A stretch of DNA of 64,000 bases from Pomacea canaliculata (taxonomy: Eukaryota > Mollusca > Gastropoda > Architaenioglossa > Ampullariidae), in NCBI RefSeq assembly GCF_003073045.1, contig NC_037599.1:18976555-19040554 (forward strand), in the 5' to 3' direction. Position 1 is the first letter of the stretch; every line of letters starts with the position of its first letter. Both the position numbers and the translations under genes were made by a program. Below are positions 45,501 through 58,100 of this stretch, one piece after another. The notes beneath the pieces are model-generated. The model did not search any database. It worked only from the letters and a program-made list of their open reading frames with translations, and was not told the origin of the DNA.

Positions 45501-47550
45501 GTCCATTTGTCAGGTGAGGGGAATAAAGAATGTGGTAGATAGCTTCAAAAAATCAAAAAAAGGTCAGCTCAAAATAGGAAAAAATATTCTGCATTTATCT
45601 GCTTGTGAGTGGCAGCTACTCATGCAGTGAATTGCTGTGGGCCATTTTTTTAAGACTAAATATAATAAAATTGATCTCTTAAAACCAAAACATTCCACCA
45701 GATTTCAATCCTACATTGTTCAGAATAACTATGAGTGATTAAACATGCGCAGAATGTGCCTAGTGTGATGCAACTTTAAGTCATGTTATCTTTTTTCAGG
45801 TGGACAAATTATCCAGCAACCATTCCAGATACAAGTTGGAGGCCAGACAGCAACAACTTTGCCATTTGCTGTATGTTTATGTAATAAACAAGTTAAAGTT
45901 ATGTGTTGAAAATGTTTTTTAAGGAAGAAAGTAGACTCAAAATCTATTCCTGAATATTGTGTGAGGAACCATAATCTCTATCCAGTACTTGTCAACTCTG
46001 TTAACACAGACTTTGTGTTAGCAGTGTCTTAATGTAGACTTTGTTTAAACTTCTATGCCCAATTGATATCATTGTTCCATTACCACTATTTTTACATATG
46101 TACATTCTGAGTGAAGAGGAATCAACTTTATTAGCTTTTCTTTGGTGAAATAGTTTAGCTGTTTTTCTCTCACTTCATATACAGAGCGTTGCAGGGCAGC
46201 CTCAGATTGTGCAGCTTCAGACTGCTCAAGGTCAGCAGCTTGGGCAGGTGCAGCAAGTCATGACCTCTTCTATGCAGCCAGCACAGACTGCCGTGGTGTC
46301 GCAAATACCTGCACAAGTTGCAGCATCTGTTATGCACCCAACTACACAGGTGTATCAACAGGTGGTTGCACCATCAGGGGAAGTCCATAATGTACCTGTA
46401 AGTTGCTTTTTTTCAATTTCTTCCAGACTTTAGCAGCTGAATAAATATGTCCATTAGTCACTTTTTTGTGATGTTTATTCTTGAACATTGAAGTATAATT
46501 CTGTTTAAACAGATTTTATTTTGTAGATGTTGGTTTCTGCTAAAATGTGTGTAAGAGCATAAAGTTAAACTATCAATCAGTTGTCATTACATTCGGATTT
46601 TTCATGGCCAAATGTAGTCAGTAACCAGCAGCTTTAAAAAACTGACATAGACAGGGAGCAAGGTTTTAATATTATTTTAAAGCATTAGGTCTTCAGATGA
46701 AACTGCCAAGTAATTGTGTTGCATGAAGGTGTCTGATTTTATTTTAGATTCACCTGACACCACAGCAGCTCCAGTCAATTCAGATGCAGCTTACTGGAAA
46801 GTCAACAGCCCAGAGCATTGTCATTCAGTCCAGCCAGCCTCTCCAAGCTCAAGCTGACCAGATAGCACAAATCACACAGGTATCATCAGGCTGGAGGCTT
46901 TTGTTTCCTCATGACATTAGAAAAATTGTTGCGGACAATTGCTATCCACCTTCCTTCTGACATTTAAATCAGTTTGTGCAAAGGCTTATATTTTAAAATT
47001 GTCCAATCTTTCATGAACCATGAAGGTTAAGTCATGTGAAAATAAGCCTAATGTTGCTGGAAAGTAAATACACTGTATCAAATAAAGGATGATTCTTTCC
47101 CCAGTTTGATTTCTTTAAAAGATAGGAATGAGGTAATACACATGCACATAGCATGATGCATGTCATATCAGGTGGTTTAACCACTATATTACCAGCCTCC
47201 CTGTGTGCAGTATAACAGTACTGTTATTCAGATTTGAGGAAATAAGCATTTTTGTGATAAGAAAATTAAATCATTTGATTATTTTTATGTATGTCTTTTT
47301 ATTTTTACAAATTTTTTTTTATAAATTTAGGGGAAATTAGTTCATTTGTTTTCCTTATTTTAAAAAATGAGTCCTAAAAAACAAGGAGTTTAATTGAAAA
47401 ATTCTTTGAAATTGTCTGTTGTAAATGTCATTTCAGCCCATTTACCAGATTCAGCAGTTGCCAGTTGGACAGCATCCCCAGCAAATTTTCATTCAGCAAG
47501 CGGCACCTGATGGAGACGTTGATCAGACAGAGGTACAAGAGGCAACATGA
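42575..47550 (+). CDS. NFYC: Nuclear transcription factor Y subunit gamma (397 aa, 9 coding exons)
   Basis: Histone-fold subunit that pairs with NF-YB, then NF-YA, to bind CCAAT boxes; nuclear. Exons: 42575-42676, 43671-43742, 43935-44048, 44750-44845, 45234-45513, 45800-45870, 46185-46397, 46748-46879, 47437-47550. Phases agree. The histone fold lies at about 40-125: [60 protein letters not shown], then [20 protein letters not shown], almost identical to the vertebrate protein. The C-terminal half is a Gln-rich activation domain; a CAG/CAA run in exon 5 (about 45309-45360) codes for two polyGln tracts. The end is [20 protein letters not shown] string near the stop could also act as a donor, so another C-terminus is possible. 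Start MATDQAFS is the first in-frame ATG after the acceptor at 42565. Confidence 0.97.
43080..43475 (+). mobile_element. LINE 3'-end fragment (family B) in NFYC intron 1
   Basis: From ACGGACAACGGACATTCTCC at 43090 through the translated signature [12 protein letters not shown] to a 3' tail ending ATTATTATTATTTTTAAG, it matches the copy at 50335-50690 over about 300 bp. An L2/CR1-like tail, truncated at 5' and lacking about 40 bp present in the other copy. Confidence 0.75.
44055..44510 (+). mobile_element. LINE 3' tail (family A) in NFYC intron 3, split by a hAT-like element
   Basis: CATCTTCCTTTTGCAAAATT and CTAAGAGCATGCTCCTTAGG followed by an (ATT)n end match the copy at 60200-60586. The LINE sequence begins only about six bases past the exon 3 splice donor and is interrupted by the element at 44119-44314. 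Confidence 0.8.
44119..44314. mobile_element. hAT-like MITE (196 bp) nested in a LINE tail
   Basis: The ends CAGGGGTGCCCAACC and GGTTGGGCACCACTG are 14/15 inverted repeats. Flanking 8-bp sequences CTCTTTAC (44111-44118) and CTCTGTAT (44315-44322) are a decayed target duplication. Comparison with the uninterrupted LINE copy near 60400 supports the insertion point. No coding content. Confidence 0.88.
45309..45362 (+). repeat. CAG/CAA trinucleotide repeats coding polyglutamine in NFYC exon 5
   Basis: Two runs of CAG/CAA codons, separated by one GTG codon, lie inside the Gln-rich activation domain. The nearly pure CAG run makes length variation between individuals likely. Confidence 0.8.
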
Positions 47551-49950
47551 ACATAAAAATAGTACCATGAGAGAAAAAGGAATCTTTTTAAAGGAAGGAG
47601 AGAAAGAAAGCAAAGATCTGATCTATCTGTGGTCTGAAGCAGTGGGTTGAGAGACCGGAACCTTGCCATTTAAATAAGCGCTGCTGGAAATCATTGTTTT
47701 GTATGAATCTGTATTAACAGTGATGTTTAAAATAGTTCAAGATCTTCCATGAAATCATATTTTACAGAAGTCTTCTAACGTTTTTTAATGAATGCAATTT
47801 TTGAAGAATATAGCAATGTTAAAAAGAAAAAAAACTTATCTTCTTAGTATGTTAGACAATGGCTTGTATGTTTTCATGGAAATATTTAACTCCTTTTTGA
47901 TTTGTGGCATTTAATAAAGCTTGAAATTGGCTTAAACAGCAGAAAAGAAATGCTTAATGGATGTCATTTTTCACCACGGAACATTTTTAACTATTTTTTC
48001 ATCTCGATCATTTGTAAAATGAAGTAAATATTTAAATGTTGTAAAGATGTTTGATTTAAAAAGGAATTAACAAACCTCAGTAGTTGAGATGCAAGGACAT
48101 TTGTTGCTTACATTTTCCCCCTCTTAATGATGATGCACATAATTTGAGGCAGCAGCACATGTACACATCAGAACATATTTCTATTGTACTGCAGATGATC
48201 TTAGTTTCGAAGAAACAATACTGGGTCTAAAACATATAAACCAAGTGAGTTGCAGTTCTTGCAGTTTTGGCTAAGTTTTCAATTTAATATTTGTATTAAT
48301 CTGATAACAAATAACTGAAAGAAGAAGAAAAAACAACAAAAGCAAGTGTTTTATTTATTTTATTTTTTTACATCTTTTGGAAAGTTAAGATTGATCAAAA
48401 TTTTAAATGGAATATATCAGCGATATCTGGTTAATATATCAACAATATCTGGTAACAAAAATCCTTTGAAAATTATTGGTCCAGAAATCTGTTCTCATGT
48501 GCACTCAACCAAAATTTGGTAATAAAGTGATCATTGGTACATGTGACTAATATCCATTTAACTTTTTTCTTACAGTTTACACCCCTGAATGCGAATGTTT
48601 TCATAGCTGTAGCTCAATTACATCAATACACCTGTATTGAATGAATTAGGAAATATTTCAGAGGTTTTTGGGTTGCTTTATTTTTTGACATGGTATAGAT
48701 TAGATGTTCTTTTATTCCTTTTTGAGAATTGTCTTTGGTATCTATGGTGGTCCAGACATTATAATTACACCTCTCTGCAATAAATGACAGCTATGAAATT
48801 TTCTCTTACGGGCATAGCATACATTTTTTTTAATTCTGAAAATCAGGGTTTACTGCCACCTGTGAAGTTATTAATGTCTCACATTCTTTTCTTAAACGTT
48901 TTAACTGTTGTGCGTGACCTTTAAACTGCAGTTCCAAATTCTGGTATTTTTAAACAACGAAACTGATGTATTATCTTAATTACCAACTCTGGATCTTTCT
49001 ACACTTCTTTTTATGTTACTTGTTTTGTTTGTTTTTTTGTTTAAAAAAACAGGCTTTCATTAAAACCGAAGATGCAATATTTTGTTGTCAACAGGTGTAT
49101 GTGGTGACTATGCATTATGTATTGACTTTAAATTTTATGTTACAAAATAACAAGTACCTGCACTTTCATGACTTGTGGGATGAAAAAGTTTTTAACAAAT
49201 TCAGATGTGGGAAAGGTTTGTATAATTTTACAGCTAGTAAAACTTTGGTGCTGAAAGTTGGCAGTTTTAGCTTCATTCAGGCTGGTAACTGGAAAACTCA
49301 CCCATTCATAGTGTTGGGTATTGAATTTTGTAAGGTAAATGCCAGTGGAAGTAAATAGTTGCATTTTGCATTCTAAATGGTCTGTCCCAGAAGCCGTGAA
49401 ATACATTTCATTGCTCCTAGGTTATGGGATCTTTTCCCAAGACATGGAAGAAGCATAAAAAGAATGTGTTGGCTACAAATTCAACACAAAGTTTAATATT
49501 TTGAAAAGCAATTAAAACACTAAAAATCTGCAATGTCTCATCATTCTCTTGCATTGCTTCAGTTACAAGTTTATTGTCTTTGAGGCTTTTATTCACAATT
49601 TTACTGTTTATCTTCGTTAGCTGGTGCTGCACACCATACTATGACCCAGAAATGACCACAATAAAATGTTAAAACCAAGAAATGTCATTTTCTTTTGAAG
49701 GCTTTTCATTAATATTTTTGGTAATTGCTTTTTCTGTCCATTAGTACCATAAGATGGATGGGGTGAAGGCTATAGGTAGTACCACTTTCTACAAAATTTC
49801 TTCCTTGTCACACACCTGTGGGCTGAAATATGTGACAAACTGGCTCATTCTTGCTTGCCAGTGTTTAGAGCTTTGTCCACTTAACCACACAATAAATACC
49901 AAAAAAATATACACATCCTAAAAAAAAAAAAAGCTGGCTATAGACATGGT
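47551..49950 (+). other. NFYC 3' UTR and downstream sequence
   Basis: AATAAA at 47913-47918, about 360 bases after the stop, is a good polyadenylation signal; another possible one (CAATAAATG) lies near 48780. A 130-codon open frame at 48966-49358 has no recognisable domain and hydrophobic, low-complexity composition. No gene is called here. Confidence 0.5.
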
Positions 49951-49959
49951 TCAGAAGCT

Positions 49960-50690
49960 CTGCTATTTTTTAGATGCAATCAATATAAGCATGTGGGAGA
50001 CACCTACCATCAAACATCTATGAACACCAAGAAGAACAAGGAACATATATTGAATAATGACCGCTAATTACTCAACAACAATCACACACTAGCAGATGCC
50101 ACTTCTCATTTGTATGTACTCCCAAAGAATGAATCCTTCCATATACACTACGCAAAACAGCCTTAGTGAAACCGCTGTTAAAAAACCCTACTACTGATAT
50201 CAAAGTGCTAAACAATTACTGCCTAGTCTCAAACTTGCCCTTTCTTTCCAAAATCCTTGAGAAAGTAGTTCTCAAGCAACTTCTGCCTGAAACCTTCGCT
50301 CCTCATCAGACCCATATTTTATCCCTCCCTCCCACAAAGACAGTCACGGACAACGGACATTCTCCCTCTGTGCTGCTAAGCAGTGGAACTCTCTTCCAAA
50401 TCATGTTCGCCATTCTGACTTAAAGGCTACATTCAAATGCTGTCTGAAAACATATCTTCACAAAGTACTATCCCTGAATTACTATTCTTAACTCCCTGGA
50501 AATACTGTCATGCTAACCATCATGTAATGACTCCATCTTACATTGTTTATATCCCCTCATACTTTCATCCACTGCTTTACATTCTACTCTTGTACCTCAT
50601 CTGTATGTAATTCAGTGTGCCTATAAGGTGACCAGACGTCCCGCTTTATCTTGTTTGTGATGCTGCATGTTATAAGTTTCATTATACATT
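49960..50690 (+). mobile_element. Internally deleted L2/CR1-like LINE (family B)
   Basis: About 50166-50300 encodes the start of a reverse transcriptase (KPLLKNPTTDIKVLNNYCLV, then SNLPFLSKILEKVVLKQLLP). The sequence then jumps near 50335 to the LINE 3' end shared with 43090-43475 (LKATFKCCLKTYLHK frame and untranslated tail). Most of the RT is missing, so this is a deletion derivative and dead. Confidence 0.78.
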
Positions 50691-52128
50691 CAACTTTTAG
50701 TTCTTACAACTATAGTGCCACAGTGAAATTTATGAAGGCAACTGCTTTGGTAAAGAAACTTTCTCAGTTAGATGTTCTGGCCTGGACACATCAATACCTG
50801 ACTCCAGAGGGCATGGGCCAGATGTGTCAGCCACAATCTTTTGCATCCTGCACAAACTGCATGCATGTATTGGCTGGCATAGGCGTAGATCAAAAGTGAA
50901 CTTGCTAAATGGCCTCACCCTAATGGCGTATGGAATTCTCGCGATATCCAGCCACTAACAATTTTAAGTCCTGGATATCATGCATTTGTTATAGCTGGGC
51001 ATCATCAGGCTGGTAGAAGACAAAAGATATGGAGAGCGGCAATCACTCCAAAAACCCTTTCAAAATTGTGTTCATTGTCCAAAAAGCCGTCATCCCTAAG
51101 TGTTGTTTCCACGGGCCATGTAGGAGTTTTATGCAAAGCTAAAAAAATATCTTACCAAAAAAGATATACTGATAGTTGAATGAAACATGATTATCGGTGG
51201 CGCCTATACATCGAGCAAGGCTGCATTACTGTTGTGAAGCAAAGGAGATATCACAAAATACAATCATGACTTCCCAGGTATTCAAGCAATTATGATCGAC
51301 TGATGATAGTTAACGAATGTCATCTACACATTTCAGTAAAAAGGATAGAGGCACGAGTGTGGATGTTGAGAGCACAACCCAAACGATATATACACATGTA
51401 TACACTTGCACGAAAAGAAGACCAACCCTAGACGCTATAAGGGAGAAAGCCATACGGACCGGACACCTCCAATGTACTAATAAATCAGATTACTCTAAAC
51501 CCAATCCTTCAGCCTAAATCCTGACCGAAACATTTCCGTTCAAAACTGCCAGTATTAATCGTCTGCTCTCGTGCACACAGTCCACCAACGGACGTTTTTG
51601 TAGGTGTATTGCTGTCTGTCTGCTGAGACCAACACTCAACCTCTTGCGAGTTCTCCGTTTGTCTCGGCGAGCCTGAATAATGAATATGAGCAAACCGGAA
51701 GCTTTGTACACACCCTACTTCGTTTTAGTAGTTAGCCTGAAATGTGAATAAACCGGAAGCTTAGTACCTATCTGCTTGGGAACAAAAAAAAAATTGTTTG
51801 CCAGCAGTCCAGTAATACAAGTGCTTGAACCACATGCTCAATTCAGCCAATGGGAGCTAGACCAAGAAGTTGTAGCCTATTTACATTAGTGTCCCTTCTA
51901 AGTTGTCGTTGTCAAACTTAATTAAAATATAACAATTAAAAATACATTTGCGAGTATGTGCTTTGGAGTTTTTTCTACGAAAACTATATTTTGGGTTTAT
52001 CTATGATGTCGGTAAACATAGAATTGATTTACGGTACTATAATGTGACGTCACAGATCCGCCAGCAGACACCGCTAGCCCTGTGATAGTGTGGGCATCTT
52101 GGTGTTATTAGGAAATGTTATTTTAGTT
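50690..52128. other. Intergenic region upstream of GAK
   Basis: No recognised gene. Short open frames at 50651-50899 and 51317-51517 have no family signature. GC content rises after about 52040, just before the GAK start, as expected for its promoter and 5' UTR. Confidence 0.45.
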
Positions 52129-55100
52129 ATGGCCGAATTTTTTAAGTCAGCACTGGGAATTTTAGGGGGCGGTCAAGCCAGAGATGGTAACGAATTCGTT
52201 GGACAAACTGTTGAGCTAGGTAACCAAAAACTGAGAGTCAGACGTCTCATTGCTGAAGGTAAGAAAACCGCAGTTGCATTCAATGGTTTACCCTAGCCTT
52301 GTTATGCATCGTCAAACTTTTCATTTCTTTCAGTAAATTGCAATCAAAATAAAACAAACTGAATTTCCAGAGGTTAAAATGGTAAAATATTGTCTATCAT
52401 TTAATTCATTTTGTTTAATCTCCATTGTTTATGAAATTCATATATCACCTTGTAAATCTTAAAAGACTCAAAACAGCGAAGAACTTAAAATGGCATGCGA
52501 TTTTTTTTTTCTTTATTTATATTTAATGATTTTCACATGATATAATTTAAATAATGCTAAAATATCGTTTTACTTATTTAATGAAAGATCATTCCGCGAA
52601 CTAACCCATTGGGTGCTAATTAGTTAAGGTACACGCCCACTTACAGCTGTGAAACTAGGGAAAGTACTGTGCTTTAAAACCTTTTTATTATCTCTCGTTA
52701 TGCAGTCGGTATGTGAAATTAGCAAGTTTATCTATTTTTGTCTTCTGTCTCACTATATTTTTTGGGTTAATTATAAATAAATTGTCAAACCGTCATCAAG
52801 CAGTATATTAACTGCTGTTTTTATATATCATTTCCATATGTCCTTTTATTTTTTAAATTACAAAACAGTGTGACCAGTTCATTTTCCATTATTTCACTTC
52901 AGCCTTACCGTTTCTCTTTTTCTCTACATGTTCATTTATTTTGTCAGAAAGGGCAATAATTTTTCCAGAATTATGTATCTAAGAGAAAAGTTCTGAAATA
53001 AGTAATCATTTTAATAGTTTTATATCAAATCTTTTCAGTATGCTAGTTGTTGTGTAACAGAAAATATGAAATATTGAGTAAATATTTGATTGTATAGGTG
53101 CATGTGTTAGTAGGAGACTGCAAAAGATGAATGCACGACACAGCTAGTTTCTCATTAGTCCATCAATTAATGTTTTCTAATAAATGACTGTTGCAGCTGC
53201 TAATACAGCAGATGTTCAGACTTAGAAAGATCAGTGAGGTAGCAATGTGCAAGGTTTATGGGATGAGAATGGGGAAATCTTAGGATAAATTTGTTTTGAT
53301 TTATGTTCACCTTTATGTTTTTGATGTAAGCAATACTAAACTTCTTGAAGGTTTCTGCAAGAATTTTCTTAAATTGATGGGAAAAATTTGTCATATGTTT
53401 GTGGTCCTTCTCAGGCCCCATTGTTCAGAATTCCCTGCCCCTTCTAACAACCCATGATTGATGTGATTTCATGAAATGTTTTATGCGAACAGTCTTGATC
53501 AGTCTTATATATGACTGAGAGTTGATTTGAGGTAGGTGATATTTTTGTGCTTGTTTCTTTTTGCTTTTTTTAACAGATGATAATTTTGTGATATCATTTG
53601 TTGCCTTGTAGACTTCCATCATCTTCGGTGTTAGTCAAAACTCTTGGACTGATTGAGGCTAACTTTTGAAAATTTTTTGTTCCATTCCATATTCCAGGTG
53701 GTTTTGCTTACGTGTTTGTGGCACAGGATGTTAACAGTGGGAAAGATTATGCACTCAAGGTATGTTGCTATGTTTAAAATAAAGGTAAAGGACCCATGGT
53801 CTACTGACCATGAAGGCAGTGAACTTAAGAGGTTCACTTATTCTTCTGCGTTGTTCCTGATTTTCTGTAATGGATTTTGTGTGTATGTGTGATTAAAGAT
53901 TGTAGTGTTTCAGGAAGCTAAGTTTACAATGCATGTATATTGTTGGATTCTTTCTTCTTTTTTTTTAAAGAGACTTCTCGCTAATGATGAAGAAAAAGCC
54001 AAGGCTGTGATGACCGAGATAAAATTTTTGGTAAGTGCTTAGTGCTGTAAAGGTGTGAGACATAAACCACAAAAAAGTTTACTAGATACCTTGCACAAAT
54101 TTCAAAAAAATTTCAAACCAGTTTAACTGGAGAAAGATCTTTATTTTTTTATGTTCAAGAGATAGCTATGACTCTCTCTGCCATAATTCTCTCTAGTTCT
54201 TTGGCCTATTTGTCTCACATCTCCTTTTATTTTTTATTTTGTTGTTGCTCAGATTTTCTTTTATCTTCTGATTTTTGGACCAGGAACCAGAAAGAATTTT
54301 ATTCTTATTTTGGATTTATTGATTAAGTTGTGATCCTGTGACTGCAGTGTGGATGTGTCTGTGATGAACTGTTAAATATTAACTTATCTGTATTCGACCA
54401 GATGCAGCAGGTATAATTAGTCTTTTTTCTTCTATACTCTACTTTCATTTTCGGTGTCTTGGCCGGTGATGTAAATGGCAGCTAGCTTCTAGCCTTTATT
54501 TTGAAGAGATGCCTACCGGGAGCACTGTGCTTCAGAAAGAGTTCAAAATGACAGCTCTAGGTTATGTCAGTTTCATCCCTCCCCAAACCCTTTTCCAGCT
54601 TTAACATTTTAGTTTTAAAGGTTTCACATTAAAGGAATAAAATAATACTGGTCTTTAGGCTTGAGGTAGCATTTGAGTGTGTGTAATATTATGTTGCAGA
54701 AAAAACTATCAGGACACCCAAACATAATCCAGTTTTTAACTGCAGCCTCCATTCCAAGAGACCAATCAGACCATGGTCAGGCAGAGTTTTTGTTACTGAC
54801 AGAGCTATGTACTGGTAAGAAACAAACATTGGTGTAGTAAGTGTTAAAAGCATTTCACTGAGTGTTGGAAATAGCCTTGTTTTTTTCAGTACATGTGGTT
54901 CGAAGGCATAATTGAAATGTGTCTGTTTAGTGTGTATATTCATCGTCAACTTGCTGGCATGCCCACCCTTTTGTGATATGCCATCAGCAGACAATGAAAC
55001 CATTCAGATGTGCTCTTGAAACACATTTGCTCAAGAAACATCTGGAGTTTTAGGACAAAGGTTTCAATGTGGCTGCTATATCTTTTACTGTGTTCAAATT

Positions 55101-58100
55101 CTGCTGTTTATATTTCATGTAATTAGTGCTCAGAGCATGTCCCTAATGTTGTGGTAGAGAGCTGCACAAGTGTACATTTATTATTATTAAGTAATACAGA
55201 GTAAACAAAGGATCCAGAAATATTATAAATGTCATTGATTTTTGTAAGTCTTTAATTCCCTGTGACTAGGTGCAAAAGATAGTTTCCTCACTCTGCTTAA
55301 GTTTGAAAGGAATACAAGGCTATATCTTAAAAGAGAAGATGTCCTTAGACTTGGCAGGAAACTGGATACACTATCAGCATTACAAAATGCAAAGCTGCTG
55401 TTAAATGTCACAATCTTAACGCATTGAATACATTTATTAGTGGCATCCATCTCAAAAAGTGCATGGAGAAAGTATATAAATCCATCCAAAGTCATAGCAC
55501 ACTCAGACGTCTTTGGACGAGCTGCCTTAAATAACCAGCTTGTTATGGAGGCCTTATTTACCAGTGCTTTTTCTGGTTGTGGATGCATGGTCAGCTTAAT
55601 TTAGTCGTAAAATGTGACAGATTTTCATGTCCCACATACCACTTGCCACGAGATAATGTCTTTGACTTGGGTTGGTATTAGAGGTCGTAGCGTTATTTTC
55701 AAAATTGCATTGAGTCATAGCAGAAGGCATCCATCCATGCTCCTGCTAGCTAGTTATCCTATGCATTGTAAAATGTTCTTTAATTTTAATGGGGGTTTTT
55801 CGGGATGGCCAAGTGGGATTGTTTGAGTGGGACTGCTTTAAGATTCAGCTGGAAGAAATGTTCCAGGGAGACTATGTTATTATTGTACAGATGTGTGGTA
55901 TCCTCATGCATGTGTGTGCATATGGCTTTGTACTTTTGATTGAAGCAGAACATTAATAAACAAAATTGGGATGTACCAAAGAGACAGAACATTGAAATAT
56001 TTGGCTTAAGCAGGCGCTGGTGCATAGATCTCTTAATTTATCTACAGGTGGACAGTTAGTGGACATACTAAAGACTCAAGCTGGCCCATTATCACCTGAC
56101 ATTGTGCTGAAGGTGTTCTATCAGACCTGTCGTGCTGTACAGCATATGCATCATCAAAAGCCCCCTATTATCCACCGTGATCTTAAGGTTGGAATGTTTC
56201 ACTGGTCCAATATTTTGCAGAATTTTTATTCATAGTTTTGAGGTTTTGAAAAAAAATTAATTTGATGTGACGTACAAGCATGTCCCTTGTTCATGCACTG
56301 CTTATGAAATATCAGTTCAATGCCTGCTTAAGAGTTAAGAGTATAGAAACATGTAAAGATATGTGTAAAAAAAGCACAGCATGAAAAATGTTATGCTATT
56401 GTTTTGTAAAACAATTGTTTTGTTAAAGTTGTTACTGAGACAGTACTTCATACCTCCCAAACTTATGCTTAATAAAGTATCTTAGAAAAAGTAGGGTTCT
56501 CAATTGACTAGACCCTTCAGGGGAAGAGGAGAGTTGGGAGGCCAAAGCAGACTTGGAAAAGAACAGTAGAGAGCAAGGCAAAGGATACTGGAACCACATA
56601 GCCATAAACTGGGTCCCCTGGAGGCATGTTGTTGCAGCCATATGCTCCTCGAGGAGTAACAAGGAACAAGCTAAACATAGCCTATGGGGCTAGATAGCAA
56701 CCTGTAGTCATCATAGCACAATGAAGGCATAGAAAAATTGCTGTCCTGTTTTGAAAGCATTATTGTTTGTTCTGCCTTGGTTTTTTTTTCTGGTCATTTG
56801 TCCCTTATTGTTTTTTGACTGGCATTTTATGAATAGGTAGAGAACCTTTTGCTGAGTGACTCTGGCATGATTAAGCTTTGTGACTTTGGATCGGCCACCA
56901 CTGAAACATACAGTCCTGATTCCTCCTGGTCAGCCATACAGCGCAGTCTTGTGGAGGATGAGGTGAGCAAGTGGCCAAGGAGAAAGTTGTTATTTGTAGG
57001 AAAGTTAAGAAATGTGGGGTTGTTTTTTAAAAGTTGCAGTTGCATATGGAGTAAATCTTTCCTTCATATTTTTCAGTGGGACAGCTTCATAAAATTGATT
57101 ATAAGGTTGTAGTATGATTTGTTATAAATTGACATTTAACTTATAAATTTTTTTAATAAAATTATAAAGAAGATTGACATTTTATCCTGATTCTCATTTT
57201 TTGTTTGCAGCTTGCAAAAAATACAACACCTATGTACAGAGCACCTGAAATGCTGGATTTGTATCAGAATTTTCCAATCAATGAAGCTGGTGATATTTGG
57301 GTATGTAAAACAATAAACTATAAAATTATAAAGCAGCATTTCACATACATGTATTTTAATTATAACATAGCAATGGATAGTAACAACAAAAAGAAAAGTG
57401 AAAAGATGTCATCAGCAACAGAAGGCTTAGATGAAAATTTTAAAAGTAATGACAGTTTATTTACCCAGTTTGTACGAGGATTTTGTGTTGGTGGGACAAG
57501 TATTATCTGTTTACATGAGCAAATATATATATATGCATACACAGTGAGCATGTACGCACGCACATTCATAGATAAACGGAGTGCCAAGTCGTGTTCCTCA
57601 GTTTATGGACAGCATTGCCTCGGAAGAAAGTAGAGTAGTACCTTCTGGTCTTTGTTGTCAGTGTCATATAGCATTTACATATGGGCAGAAGCTCATAGAA
57701 TGCTTTGCCTGGGTGTACAGGGTTTTGAGTGATCTTATTAGCTTCCTTCAGATGCACAGGAAAAGCTTTCTTTAGTAGAGAAATAAGTAACTAAATACTT
57801 CTATGTAGCAGTTTGGATTGTGGCAATTTAAATCCAAATGGCAGACTAACTTTGCACAATATGTATCTTTCCTACCAGGGAAGTTACCATGAACTAGCCA
57901 TATTTTGAGACCTTTTAGTATAAATTGATGCTGCATTCATGAGCTACATGAAATATAAAAAATCTTCTTTGATTAGATAATACATTTTTATTTGCTGAGG
58001 CCATTGCAGGTAGAAGGAACAGTTATCAATAGTCAACTTTAGTGACCAAATTTAGGTGAAAAAAAGATAAACATAGATGGTTTGGCTAATGTTTCTGATG

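Noticed and set aside
48966-49358. 130-codon plus-strand open frame downstream of NFYC
   Set aside because: Composition is low-complexity and hydrophobic, with no domain and no splice or promoter context; better read as NFYC 3' flank.
53200-53640. Possible minus-strand LINE or gene fragments in GAK intron 1
   Set aside because: Weak resemblance of one short frame to LINE C-terminal sequence, not colinear enough to call.
55232-55588. 118-codon minus-strand open frame in GAK intron 4
   Set aside because: No recognisable domain; intronic, next to a LINE tail; likely chance or repeat-derived.
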